Shown here: one piece after another, positions 1 to 8,519 of the stretch | Layout: each line of letters opens with the position of its first letter | How positions within the stretch are numbered: position 1 is the first letter of the stretch | Notes under the pieces: model-generated | Database searches by the model: none | Told to the model about the DNA's origin: nothing | What the model saw: only the letters and a program-made list of their open reading frames with translations | Source: CAWBJP01 sp963789165 | Lineage (GTDB): Bacteria; Actinomycetota; Acidimicrobiia; IMCC26256; BP-133 | Direction: 5' to 3' | DNA: 64,000 bases | Assembly (NCBI GenBank): GCA_963789165.1 | Contig: CAWBJP010000007.1 | Span: 604,365 to 668,364, forward strand | Made by a program: the position numbers and the translations under genes

Positions 1-282
1 GAGCCTCTCTTCGTCCAAGGCTGGGTCCAGGCCGAGATCGTTGCCGAGATTCTGAAGCGGGCCGACATGATGAACGACCTGACGAGGGCGGGCCTCATCA
101 AGGCACTGGACAGCATGCGCGATGTTGACCTGGGTGGACTGTCGGGCCCCCTCTCCTACGGGAACGACCAGCTCGGCCAGTCGCCATCACGCCAGACCCG
201 AATCTTCGAGACCTCGGTGGACGACCCTCGCTACCCGGACATGCTCAAACCGATCACCCCGTTCTCGAGGGCCCAGTCATGA
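1..282 (+). CDS. ABC transporter substrate-binding protein, C-terminal fragment
   Basis: The frame is open from the first base and stops at 280-282, giving the last 93 residues of a protein that begins outside the window. The segment 'VQGWVQAEIVAEILKRAD' followed by a short helix and 'GPLSYGNDQ' matches the end of periplasmic binding proteins of the branched-chain amino acid (Peripla_BP_6) type, where a long helix precedes a final strand. The role would be capture of an amino acid or similar solute outside the membrane. Its stop overlaps the start of the next gene (ATGA at 279-282), so the LuxR regulator downstream may be co-translated. Family is inferred from this short tail only; the ligand cannot be told. 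Confidence 0.6.
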   Translation, partial: EPLFVQGWVQAEIVAEILKRADMMNDLTRAGLIKALDSMRDVDLGGLSGPLSYGNDQLGQSPSRQTRIFETSVDDPRYPDMLKPITPFSRAQS

Positions 283-3114
283 AGTCCATACCGGCGGGGA
301 GAGCGGCGACCCCCACGCCCTGCGTCGGCCGGGAGGCCGAGCTGGAGATCCTGGACCGCCTCCTCGAGGAGACGCGGGCGGGGAGCACGACCTTCGTGGT
401 GGTCGAGGGCGAAGCCGGGATGGGCAAGAGCCGCCTCCTGGAGGAGATCCTGGCCCTCCCCGCCGCCTCGGGTTTCTCGCTGCACCGGGCCCGGGCGGAG
501 GAGCTCCAGCCCCGCCCCTTCGGCCTGCTGGCCGACGCCCTGGGCATCGACGCCCGCTCGGCCGACCCTGACCGATCGGCCATCGCCGACCTGCTCGACT
601 CCGGCTCCGACACGGCCGGGGAGGCGACCGACCGCCGCTTCCGGGTGACCGAGGGTGTCATCAACCTGATCGAGCGGGCCGCCATCGGCGGACCCGTCCT
701 CGCCGTCTTCGACGACGTCCACTGGGCCGACCCCAGCTCCCTCCAGGCGCTGCACGTGACCTGCCGCCGGCTGGCCTACCTGCCCGTCCTCGTCGTCCTG
801 GCCTGCCGGCCGCTGCCCCGGCCCCCCGAACTGGCCAGGCTCCTGAACGGTGTCGTCGAGGCGGGAGGGCGCCATCTCCCCCTCGGTCCGCTCCGGGACG
901 AGGCGGTCGGCGAGCTGGCGGCATCGAAACTGGCAGCCGACCCCGGCCCGGTGCTGCGGGGCCGGCTCCAGGGCGCCGCCGGCAACCCCCTCTTCGTCCT
1001 CGAGCTCCTCGACGCCCTCACCGAGGAGGGGTTCATCAAGGTCGAGTCGGACGTGGCCGAGGCCGCGCCCGTCTTCGAACCACCCCCGTCGCTGCGCATG
1101 ACCATCCTCCGGCGCCTCGCCTTCCTCAGCCCGGAGAGCCTCGAACTCCTGAGGACGGCCTCCTTGTTCGGTGGTTCCTTCTCGGCTGCCCAGCTGTCGC
1201 TGGTCACCGATCAGCCGCTGCTCGACGTCCTTTCCCACTTGGACGAGCCGACTGCGGCGGGTTTCGTCCGGGCCTCGGAGGAGGCGTTCGCCTTCCGCCA
1301 CGACGTCGTCCGGGAAGCGCTCTATCTCGAGATCCCCGCCGCCGTGCGCAAAGGCCTCCACCTTCACGTCGGCCGAGCCCTGGCGGCGAGCGGGTCACCC
1401 CCGGCCGAGGTGGCTCCGCATCTGGCGCTGGGCGCCGAGCCGGGCGATCGGGAGGCCGTCAACTGGCTCGCTCAAGCGGCGCGGCAGCTCCGCTGGCAGG
1501 CTCCGGGGCTGGCGGTGCAGCTGCTCGAGCGGGCCGCGGCGCTGCTTCCGGAGCCCGGCCCCGAATGGATCTCCCTGGTGGGGGAGGAAATCTCAACGCT
1601 GACCCTGGCCGGAAGGGTGCGCGAGGCGGACGCGCTCGTCGATGACGCCCTGAGCCGGGTGAGCGACGAGTCCACCGCCCTGCATCTCTCGATGGCCAGG
1701 CTCGACCTCCTCACCATCCAGGGCCGGCCCCGGGAGCTCGAGGACATGGTCCCTCGGCTCCTCGCCGCCCGGTCGGTTCCAGACCGGCTCCGGGAGTCAA
1801 TCCTCGGATTCTCGGCGGCGGCCCGTGTCGCGCTGGGCGACCTCGAGGGTGCGCAGGCGCGCCTGGCGGAAGCAGAAGCCACCGGGAACCTGGCGTCGGG
1901 CAACCTCGCCATGTGGCGCGCCGTTCGGGCCATCATCTCGTGGATGCAGGGCCGCTGGCGAGGGGCGGCCGAGGAGGCCGGCCAAGCCGTCGCAGGCCTG
2001 CGCGAGCCGTCATCGAGGCACGTTCAGGTGCAGCTCTGGCTCGGACTCTTCCAGGTCGGAGCAGATGAGTTCACCGAGGCCCGCGCCACGTTGGAGCGCG
2101 CCAGAGCCGAAGTGGAGCGCCTCGGATTCCTCACCTACATGGTCGAGCAGCACTGGCAGCTGGCGGCCCTACATGTCGCTGCTGGTCAATGGGACGACGC
2201 GCTGGCCGAGCTCGCCACCTCCCTGCAGCTCTCCGAGGAGACGGGAGCGATCGGGGGGACCGTCCTCGGTGCCTACCACTCACCGCTGATCCACCTGCAA
2301 CGGGGCAACCTGGATGGCGCCCGGGCAGCCATCGAGAGGATCCAACGCGAACCCTCCCACGACCCGACGACGGCGGCCGGGCTGTGGGTTCATCCCCTGA
2401 TCGCCCTCATGGAGGACGGCGCTGGGCGGCCCATGGTGGCCGCCGACATCGTCGAGACATGGCAGGACCAGGTCCGGAAGATGACGGCCCTCCCCGACTA
2501 CCGGGGAGTCGGCCGGGCCCTGCTCCGGATCTGTCGAGCCCAGGGACGGACCGAACTTGCCGACCGGATGGTGACCGATGCCGCCGAGGCCCGCCGGCGT
2601 GCCGACGGGATCCCATCGGTGGACGGCACCGCCCTGCTGCTCCAGGGCATGGCGGAGGAGGACCCCGGTGCGCTCCTCGCCGCAGTGGAGGCGTTCCGGG
2701 CCGCCCCCCGCCCGTTCGACCGGGCCGAAGCCTGCGCCGAGGCCGCCATCTGCCTCCTCGTCCCGGGGCCGGGACGGAGAGGGACGGGCGCTCCTCGACG
2801 AAGCCTTCGAGCTCTACGACGAGCTGGGGGCGAGCCGGCCCAGCGCCGCTCTGGCCCAGGAGGTGCGGGCCTACGGGGTCCGCCCGGGCGCCAAAGGCCG
2901 GCGGACCCGGGCCACGTCGGGTTGGTCAGCGCTGACCGCCACCGAGGAACGGGTCGTCCGCCTCGTGGCCGGCGGACTCACCAACGCCGAGATCGGCGAC
3001 CGCCTCTACATCTCCCGGGGCACGGTAGCCACCCACCTGCGCAGCGTGTTCCGCAAGCTTGACGTCTCCTCCCGGGCGGAGCTGGCCGCCGGGGCCACCC
3101 GTCACCTCATCTGA
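279..3114 (+). CDS. Large ATP-binding LuxR-family (LAL) regulator, copy 1, one frameshift
   Basis: About 945-residue regulator. An N-terminal STAND/AAA ATPase carries Walker A 'GEAGMGKS' at residues 44-51 and Walker B 'VLAVFDDVHWADP' near 145. A long helical TPR-like middle follows, then a C-terminal LuxR helix-turn-helix ('LTNAEIGDRLYISRGTVATHLR'-type, last 65 residues). The reading frame breaks once: after 'AEAAICLL' a single extra base, most simply the g at 2760, throws it off. The next frame continues with 'GRDGEGRALLDEAF' to the stop at 3114, exactly as in the intact paralogue at 4372-7194. This is probably a sequencing error, but a real inactivating mutation that removes the DNA-binding domain cannot be excluded. 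The ATG overlaps the upstream ABC gene stop. LAL proteins usually activate a nearby promoter when a ligand is bound; the likely target is the next gene. Confidence 0.85.
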
Positions 3115-3130
3115 GGCCTCCGCCAGCCAG

Positions 3131-3179
3131 AACATCTACCACCCTGTAGATGTTTCGGGCTCGCCCTCTTCCTTACGAT
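3131..3179 (+). promoter_or_regulatory. Inverted-repeat operator with -10 box upstream of secreted gene 1
   Basis: A perfect 9-bp inverted repeat, AACATCTAC-N6-GTAGATGTT (3131-3154, spacer CACCCT), lies between the LuxR gene and the secreted-protein gene. Nineteen bases later comes TACGAT (3174-3179), a good match to the TAnnnT -10 box. There is no convincing -35 hexamer, which suits an activator-dependent promoter. The same repeat, spacer and -10 box recur at 7354-7401 before the paralogous gene. Binding by the adjacent LuxR protein is inference. Confidence 0.6.
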
Positions 3180-3225
3180 GACCCCAGGCGAGATAAGCTC
3201 GTCACCGGATCAGGGAGAGTGATCC

Positions 3226-4299
3226 ATGAGCGTCTTCAGCCGTATCCTCGCCACCGTCGCGTTGCTCCTGGCCACCGTCTTCGTCGGTGTGGCGCCGTCA
3301 GAGAGCCTTTCCGGCCCAACCTCCGGATCAGCATCCGGAGACTGGTCGTCCGAGTACCCGCCCCGGCCGGCGGTGGACTGCGAGGAGACGATCAAGCCTC
3401 CGCCCCCCCGCTGCGACAACTTCGACTGCGACGATCCGCTGTTCAAGCAGTACCCGCCGAAGGGAACGTGGATCACCGCCCACTGCTCGGAGCTGACGGT
3501 CCCCTTCACCATCTACGACACCGAGGCCATGGCGATGTTCGGCTCCGCCGACCTCGCCGCCCTCCGTTCGATCACCGAGGGGTCGGGCTACCACCCGGTA
3601 GCAACGGACACGGGCCGCGGTATCGCCATGTTGTTCACCGCCTTCCACCGGGACGGCAATACGGTGCCGTACTTCGAGACCGGCCTCATGTTCTCGGTCA
3701 ACGACTCGCCCACCACCGTCGCCTCGGACAACCCGTACGCCTACGTCTCTGAGATGCTCCGGCCGGAGAACGAGGTGTTCTGGATCAAGCTCCTGCTCAG
3801 CCATGACATGCCGATCGATTACGGCCGGGAGCTCCTGGGCTACGACAAGAACCCTGCGCCCCAGAACATGATGGTCACGACGGACATCACCATGTCATCC
3901 GTCGTGCAGGCGTTCAGCTTCAAGGATCCGCAGTTCGACCCGATCTTGTCCGGACGGGCGGTGGTCGACCGGGACCCGGGCGCCCGGGCGGAAGCTCTGC
4001 GGCTGCTGGCCGCCGCCCCCAACGGCGGCGACATCTTGGCCAAGGCCCTGACGGAGGGCGGGCTGGTCCGGATCAACACTGTCAGCCGGGATGTTCTCAA
4101 GCGCACCGACAAGCTCATCAAGAGCTCCCTCGTCGTGCGCGCCAAGTCGGTCGACCTGGGACTGTGGGAGGAGGCGTCGACGCTGACCGTGAACGCCGCC
4201 TCTGACTACGGCGCCGCCATCACCAGGATCGACTTCCGGCCGGTCGCCAATGTCTACCTGCCCTTCCGGACCGTCCTGGACAACGGCCACCTTCCGTAG
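3226..4299 (+). CDS. Secreted acetoacetate-decarboxylase-like protein, copy 1
   Basis: 357 residues, ATG preceded by a GGGAGAG ribosome site. Residues 1-30 form a signal peptide (basic start, 'LATVALLLATVFVGVAPS'). The mature protein opens with a proline- and cysteine-rich stretch ('PPPPRCDNFDCDDP') and then has a single globular domain. Blocks such as 'PYFETGLMFSV' and 'GRELLGYDKNPAP' resemble the acetoacetate decarboxylase superfamily, in which a conserved 'GREhhGFPK' block supplies the Schiff-base lysine; here the lysine would be the one in 'GYDKN'. That match is by eye. A paralogue about 80 percent identical is at 7428-8498. Secretion is well supported; substrate and activity are unknown. 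It could equally be a non-enzymatic ligand-binding relative of the fold. Confidence 0.6.
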   Translation: MSVFSRILATVALLLATVFVGVAPSESLSGPTSGSASGDWSSEYPPRPAVDCEETIKPPPPRCDNFDCDDPLFKQYPPKGTWITAHCSELTVPFTIYDTEAMAMFGSADLAALRSITEGSGYHPVATDTGRGIAMLFTAFHRDGNTVPYFETGLMFSVNDSPTTVASDNPYAYVSEMLRPENEVFWIKLLLSHDMPIDYGRELLGYDKNPAPQNMMVTTDITMSSVVQAFSFKDPQFDPILSGRAVVDRDPGARAEALRLLAAAPNGGDILAKALTEGGLVRINTVSRDVLKRTDKLIKSSLVVRAKSVDLGLWEEASTLTVNAASDYGAAITRIDFRPVANVYLPFRTVLDNGHLP

Positions 4300-4336
4300 G
4301 CCAGCGCGACGCCCGCTGATCAGATCCGGGCCAGAA

Positions 4337-4360
4337 TTCCCTCGACCTTTTGGTCGGGAA
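4337..4360 (+). terminator. Hairpin between secreted gene 1 and LuxR gene 2
   Basis: TTCCC(T)CGACC, loop TTTT, GGTCGGGAA form a short strong stem with one bulge, 12 bases before the TTG start of the next gene. It could terminate the first cassette or act as a leader structure of the second; there is no T-run after it, so an intrinsic terminator is only tentative. Confidence 0.35.
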
Positions 4361-4371
4361 GGGCGACGGGA

Positions 4372-7194
4372 TTGACAGCACGAACGCCTTACTTCGGCCG
4401 GGAGGCGGAGCTCGAAGTGCTCAGGCTGCTCCTCGACCAGGCCCGGGCGGGAGCGACGCACTTCGTGATGATCGAGGGGGAGGCGGGGATGGGCAAGAGC
4501 CGCCTCCTGGAGGAGATCGTCGCCCACCCCGCCGCCTTTGGATTCTCGCTCCATCGCGCTCGGGCCGAGGAGCTCCAACCCCGGCCGTTCGGCCTTCTGG
4601 CTGACGCGCTGGCCATCGACACCGCGTCGGCCGATCCCGACCGGCTCGCCGTCGCCCAGCTGCTCGACGCCAGCGCCGACGCCGCCGGGCAGGCGATGGA
4701 CCGCCGCTACCGGGTGATCGAAGGCGTCATCAATCTGATCGAACGCGCCGCCATCGGCGGCCCCGTGCTGGTCGTCCTCGACGACCTCCACTGGTCCGAC
4801 CCCAGCTCCACCCAGGCTCTGCATGTGCTCTGCCAGCGGCTGGCCTACCTGCCGGTCGCGGTGCTCATGACCTGCCGGCCGCTGCCGCGTCCCGCCGAGC
4901 TGGCGAGACTGCTCGACGCCGTGGTCGAGGCCCGAGGACGTTGTCTCCGCCTCGATCCCCTCGGCGACGAGGCGGTCACCGAACTGGCGGCTTCGCGGCT
5001 CGCGGCAGAGCCGGGCCCCATCCTGCGGGGTCGGTTGGACGGCGCCGCCGGCAACCCCCTCTTCGTCCTCGAGCTCCTCGACGCCCTCTCCGAGGAGGGG
5101 ACCATCAAAATCGAGGCCAGCGTGGCCGAGGCCACCGCCGTGGTCGAGCCGCCCCCCTCACTGCGCATGACCGTCCTCCGCCGGCTCGCCTTCCTCAGTC
5201 CCGCGGGTCTGGAGCTGCTGCGTACGGCCTCCTTGTTCGGCCGGTCGTTCTCGGCCGCACAGCTGTCGCTGGTCACCGATAAGCCTCTGCTCGACGTTGT
5301 CTCCCATCTGGAGGAGCCCGTCGCCGCAGGGTTCGTCACCGCCTCGGACGAGACGTTCGCCTTTCGCCACGACGTCGTCCGGGAGGCGCTCTACCTCGAG
5401 CTTGCTCCGGCCATACGCAAGGGCCTGCACCTGCACGTGGGCCGGGCGCTGGCCGCGGCGGGAGCCCACCCGGGCGAGGTCGCCAACCACCTGGCTCTCG
5501 GCGCCGAGTTCGGCGACCGCGAGGCGGTGGCCTGGTTGCGGCGAGCAGCCCGGGAGCTCAGGTCCCGGGCACCGGCGATGGCGGTGCAGCTGCTGGAGCG
5601 GGCGTCATCGCTGCTGCCCCCGGACGACCCGGAGCGAGCGTCGCTCGTCCGAGAGGAGGTCCGCACGCTGGCCGTGGCCGGCCGGGTTCTCGAGGCGGAG
5701 GCACTCAGCGCTCGCGCGCTGGCGCGAATCAACGATCCCGGAAGTGCCTTACAGCTCACCGTCGCCCACATCAACCTCCTGATGTTCGAGGCGCGCTTCC
5801 AGGAAGCGCTCGACCTGGGCGGACGCCTGCTCGACAGCGCCTCCCTTCCCGTCGAAGTGCGTGCCGAGGTGTCGGGGCACATGGCCGTCGCCCGCGTGGG
5901 CTTGGGCGACATCGACGGGGCCTTGGCGGTGGTCGCCGAACTGAGCGCCCTCGTCAAAGCCCACCCTCGCTCACAGGCGGCGGCGTTGTTCTTCTGCACC
6001 CGCGGCTACATCAGCCAGGCTCAGGGGTTCCTGGAACAATGCCCCGAACTCGTCGAGCAAGCCGTCGCCGCCTCGGCAGATTCGCCTCACCGGACCGCCG
6101 AGATGCGTCTCTACCACGGCTGGGCCTTGACGTGCACGGACGACCTCCACGAGGCGCTGGCGACCCTCGACCGTGGGCGCGCCGAGCTCGAGCAGGTCGG
6201 CTACATCGCCCTGATGCAGGAGTACCACTGGTACTCGTCGCGTCTCCATTTCCTGGCCGGTCGCTGGGACGACGCATTGGCTGAGATGGCCACCTCCAGG
6301 CGTCTGATCGAGGAGACCGGCCTCGGAGGCCTGCGGCTCATAGTGGCTGGCGATCCCTTGCCTCTGATCCATCTCCATCGCGGTGACCTGTCCGCCGCCG
6401 GCGACGCCCTCGCTGCCCTGGAGGGAGACCCGACGTTTCGGGATTCTGCACTCATCACACGCTCTTGGATGGAGCCCATGCGCGCCCTTCTCCAAGAAGG
6501 CGCCGGCCAAACCGAGGCGGCGCTTCACACCATCGAAGCCTGGCGCGAGGCCGTTCTCGGCATGCAACTCCTGCCCGATTACCGGGGCTTCGCCCGGACA
6601 CTGGTGCGGATGAGCCGGGCCCAGGGCAAGAAGGAATGGCTGGACCGTATCGCCGGCGAGTCGGCCGAGATGGAGCGCCGCGCTGGCAATGTGGCGTCGG
6701 TGAAAGGCACCGCGTTGCTGGTCCGCGGGATGGTTGCCAACGACACGGAGACGCTCCTGTCGGCGGTGGAGGCCTTCCGGGCCAGTCCCCGGCTCTTCGA
6801 CCGGGCCGAGGCCTGCGCCGAAGCCGCCGTGAACCTGCTCTCCCACGGCCGCGACGGCGAGGGACGGGCGCTACTGGCCGAGGCCTTCGACCTCTACGGG
6901 CAGATGGGCGCCCAGCGGGCCGAGGCCGCCTTGGCCGGCGAGGTCAGGAGCTTCGGGATCCGCCGGGGGACGAGGGGACGCCGCCAGCGGCCCGTGTCGG
7001 GGTGGTCAGCCCTCACCGTTACGGAGGAGCGCATCGTCGGCCTCGTCGCCGATGGCCTGACCAACGCGGAGATCGGGGACCGCCTGTACATCTCCCGGGG
7101 CACGGTCGCCACCCACCTGCGCAGCGTGTTCCGGAAGCTCGACGTCTCCTCCCGGGCGGAACTGGCCGCCGGGGCCGCCCGTCACCTCGTCTGA
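4372..7194 (+). CDS. Large ATP-binding LuxR-family (LAL) regulator, copy 2, intact
   Basis: 940 residues in one open frame, starting with TTG at 4372 ('MTARTPYFGREAELEVL'). Order: AAA/STAND ATPase with Walker A 'GEAGMGKS' at 36-43 and Walker B 'VLVVLDDLHWSDP' near 137; winged-helix and TPR-like helices through about 860; LuxR helix-turn-helix at the C-terminus ('LTNAEIGDRLYISRGT', then 'THLRSVFRKLDV'). It is a close tandem paralogue of the gene at 279-3114; the ATPase and DNA-binding ends are nearly identical, while the middle sensor region has diverged more. It sits upstream of its own copy of the secreted protein gene. Expected job: ligand- and ATP-controlled activation of the inverted-repeat promoter(s) nearby. 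The inducer is unknown. Confidence 0.88.
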   Translation: MTARTPYFGREAELEVLRLLLDQARAGATHFVMIEGEAGMGKSRLLEEIVAHPAAFGFSLHRARAEELQPRPFGLLADALAIDTASADPDRLAVAQLLDASADAAGQAMDRRYRVIEGVINLIERAAIGGPVLVVLDDLHWSDPSSTQALHVLCQRLAYLPVAVLMTCRPLPRPAELARLLDAVVEARGRCLRLDPLGDEAVTELAASRLAAEPGPILRGRLDGAAGNPLFVLELLDALSEEGTIKIEASVAEATAVVEPPPSLRMTVLRRLAFLSPAGLELLRTASLFGRSFSAAQLSLVTDKPLLDVVSHLEEPVAAGFVTASDETFAFRHDVVREALYLELAPAIRKGLHLHVGRALAAAGAHPGEVANHLALGAEFGDREAVAWLRRAARELRSRAPAMAVQLLERASSLLPPDDPERASLVREEVRTLAVAGRVLEAEALSARALARINDPGSALQLTVAHINLLMFEARFQEALDLGGRLLDSASLPVEVRAEVSGHMAVARVGLGDIDGALAVVAELSALVKAHPRSQAAALFFCTRGYISQAQGFLEQCPELVEQAVAASADSPHRTAEMRLYHGWALTCTDDLHEALATLDRGRAELEQVGYIALMQEYHWYSSRLHFLAGRWDDALAEMATSRRLIEETGLGGLRLIVAGDPLPLIHLHRGDLSAAGDALAALEGDPTFRDSALITRSWMEPMRALLQEGAGQTEAALHTIEAWREAVLGMQLLPDYRGFARTLVRMSRAQGKKEWLDRIAGESAEMERRAGNVASVKGTALLVRGMVANDTETLLSAVEAFRASPRLFDRAEACAEAAVNLLSHGRDGEGRALLAEAFDLYGQMGAQRAEAALAGEVRSFGIRRGTRGRRQRPVSGWSALTVTEERIVGLVADGLTNAEIGDRLYISRGTVATHLRSVFRKLDVSSRAELAAGAARHLV

Positions 7195-7200
7195 GGCTTC

Positions 7201-7345
7201 AGCCAGCTCGGAGATCGCCTGGAGGAGCCCGAGCCAGCCCGAGAAGCGGAGCTGATCCTCCCCCGGGAGTCTCCGCACCCACCCCTGGGGCGGTTCCTTG
7301 TGTTGGAAGTCGATCTGGAGCACCAGCTCAGGATCGCGCCCACCT
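7201..7345 (-). other. Extra segment in cassette 2 with a gene-like minus-strand reading
   Basis: The gap between LuxR gene and operator is about 110 bp longer in cassette 2 than in cassette 1; otherwise the flanks match (both have 'GCCAG' at the junction). Read on the minus strand the extra piece gives 'ELVLQIDFQHKEPPQGWVRR', then 'GEDQLRFSGWLGLLQAI', which has normal protein composition and resembles the tails of small hypothetical actinobacterial proteins with a '(F)xGWLxLLxAL' ending. It has no clear start or stop of its own, so it may be a relic carried in by recombination. Confidence 0.3.
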
Positions 7346-7353
7346 GACGCCAG

Positions 7354-7401
7354 AACATCTACCACCCTGTAGATGTTTCGGGCTTCCCCTGTCCTTACGA
7401 T
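7354..7401 (+). promoter_or_regulatory. Inverted-repeat operator with -10 box upstream of secreted gene 2
   Basis: Identical 24-bp element to the one at 3131-3154: AACATCTAC (7354-7362), CACCCT, GTAGATGTT (7369-7377). After 18 bases comes the same -10 box TACGAT (7396-7401). The element is preserved although the sequence to its left differs between copies, which argues that it is functional. Confidence 0.6.
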
Positions 7402-7427
7402 GACTCGGATCAGGGGGAGAGTGATCC

Positions 7428-8498
7428 ATGAGCATCTTCATCCGTATCCTCGCCACCGTCGCCTTGCCACTGGTCACTGTGTTCGTCGGGATGACCCCAT
7501 CGGAGAGCCTTCCCGGCGGAACCTTCGGATCAGCCTCCGAAGACTGGTCCGAGTACCCGCCCCGCCCGGCGGCGGACTGCGAGGAGACCATCAAGCCTCC
7601 GCCGCCGCGCTGCGACAACCTCGACTGCGACGACCCACTGTTCAAGCAGCACCCGCCGAAGGGAACGTGGATCACGGCGCACTGCTCGGAGCTGACCGTT
7701 CCCTTCACCATCTACGACAACGAGGTCATGGCGATGTTCGGCGCCGCCGATCTCACTGCCCTTCAGTCGATCACGGACGGGTCCGGCTACCACCCCGTGG
7801 CCACGGACGCCGGCCGCGGGCTCGCCATGCTCTTCACCGCCTTCCACCGGGACGGCAACACGGTGCCGCACTTCGAGACCGGCCTCATGTTCGCGGTCAA
7901 CGACAAGCCGACCACCGTTGCCTCCGACAACCCGTACGTGCATGTCTCCGAGATGCTCCGGCCGGAGAACGAAATCTGGTTCGTGAAGCTCCTCCTCAGT
8001 CACGACATGCCCATCGAATACGGCCGGGAGCTCGCGGGCTACGACAAGAACCCTGCTCCCCAAAACATGGTGGTCACCACGGACGTCAACATGTCATCCG
8101 TGGAGCAGTCGTTCAGCTTCACGGACCCACGGTTCCATCCGATCATGTCCGGGCGCGCCGTCGTCGACCGCAACCCCAGGTCGCGGGCGGAAGCTCTTCG
8201 GCTCCTCGCCTCCGCACCCAATGGAGGCGATGCCGTGGCCAAGGCCCTGACCGAGGGTGGCCTGATCAGGGTCAACGCCGTCAGCCCGGATGTCCTGAAG
8301 CGCACCGACGCAGTCGTGAAGAGCCATCTCGTGGCCAGGGTGAAGTCGCTCGAACTGGGACTCTGGAACGAGGCCTCGAGCTTGAACGTGAACCCCGACT
8401 CGGATTACGGGGCCGCACTCGAGCGGATCGACTTCCAGCCGAAGGTCAACATCTACATGCCGTTCCGCCTCATCCTGGGCAACGGCCACCTTCCGTAG
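7428..8498 (+). CDS. Secreted acetoacetate-decarboxylase-like protein, copy 2
   Basis: 356 residues, ATG after a GGGGAGAG ribosome site. Signal peptide at the start ('IRILATVALPLVTVFVG'), then a Pro/Cys-rich linker and one domain of about 290 residues. It is collinear with the protein at 3226-4299 from end to end, with substitutions scattered throughout and one residue fewer, so both copies appear to be under selection. The block 'GRELAGYDKNPAP' keeps the candidate catalytic lysine. It is the last gene of the second cassette and converges on the cyclase/AAA gene with a 21-bp gap. Export is well supported; enzymatic activity is a hypothesis. Confidence 0.6.
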   Translation: MSIFIRILATVALPLVTVFVGMTPSESLPGGTFGSASEDWSEYPPRPAADCEETIKPPPPRCDNLDCDDPLFKQHPPKGTWITAHCSELTVPFTIYDNEVMAMFGAADLTALQSITDGSGYHPVATDAGRGLAMLFTAFHRDGNTVPHFETGLMFAVNDKPTTVASDNPYVHVSEMLRPENEIWFVKLLLSHDMPIEYGRELAGYDKNPAPQNMVVTTDVNMSSVEQSFSFTDPRFHPIMSGRAVVDRNPRSRAEALRLLASAPNGGDAVAKALTEGGLIRVNAVSPDVLKRTDAVVKSHLVARVKSLELGLWNEASSLNVNPDSDYGAALERIDFQPKVNIYMPFRLILGNGHLP

Positions 8499-8519
8499 TC
8501 CCGGTGCGGGACTCAGTCG

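Noticed and set aside
231..1367. A 378-codon open frame on the minus strand across the first LuxR gene
   Set aside because: It is antisense to a clear ATPase domain, has extreme Gly/Arg/Pro content and no domain; such frames are common in high-GC DNA.
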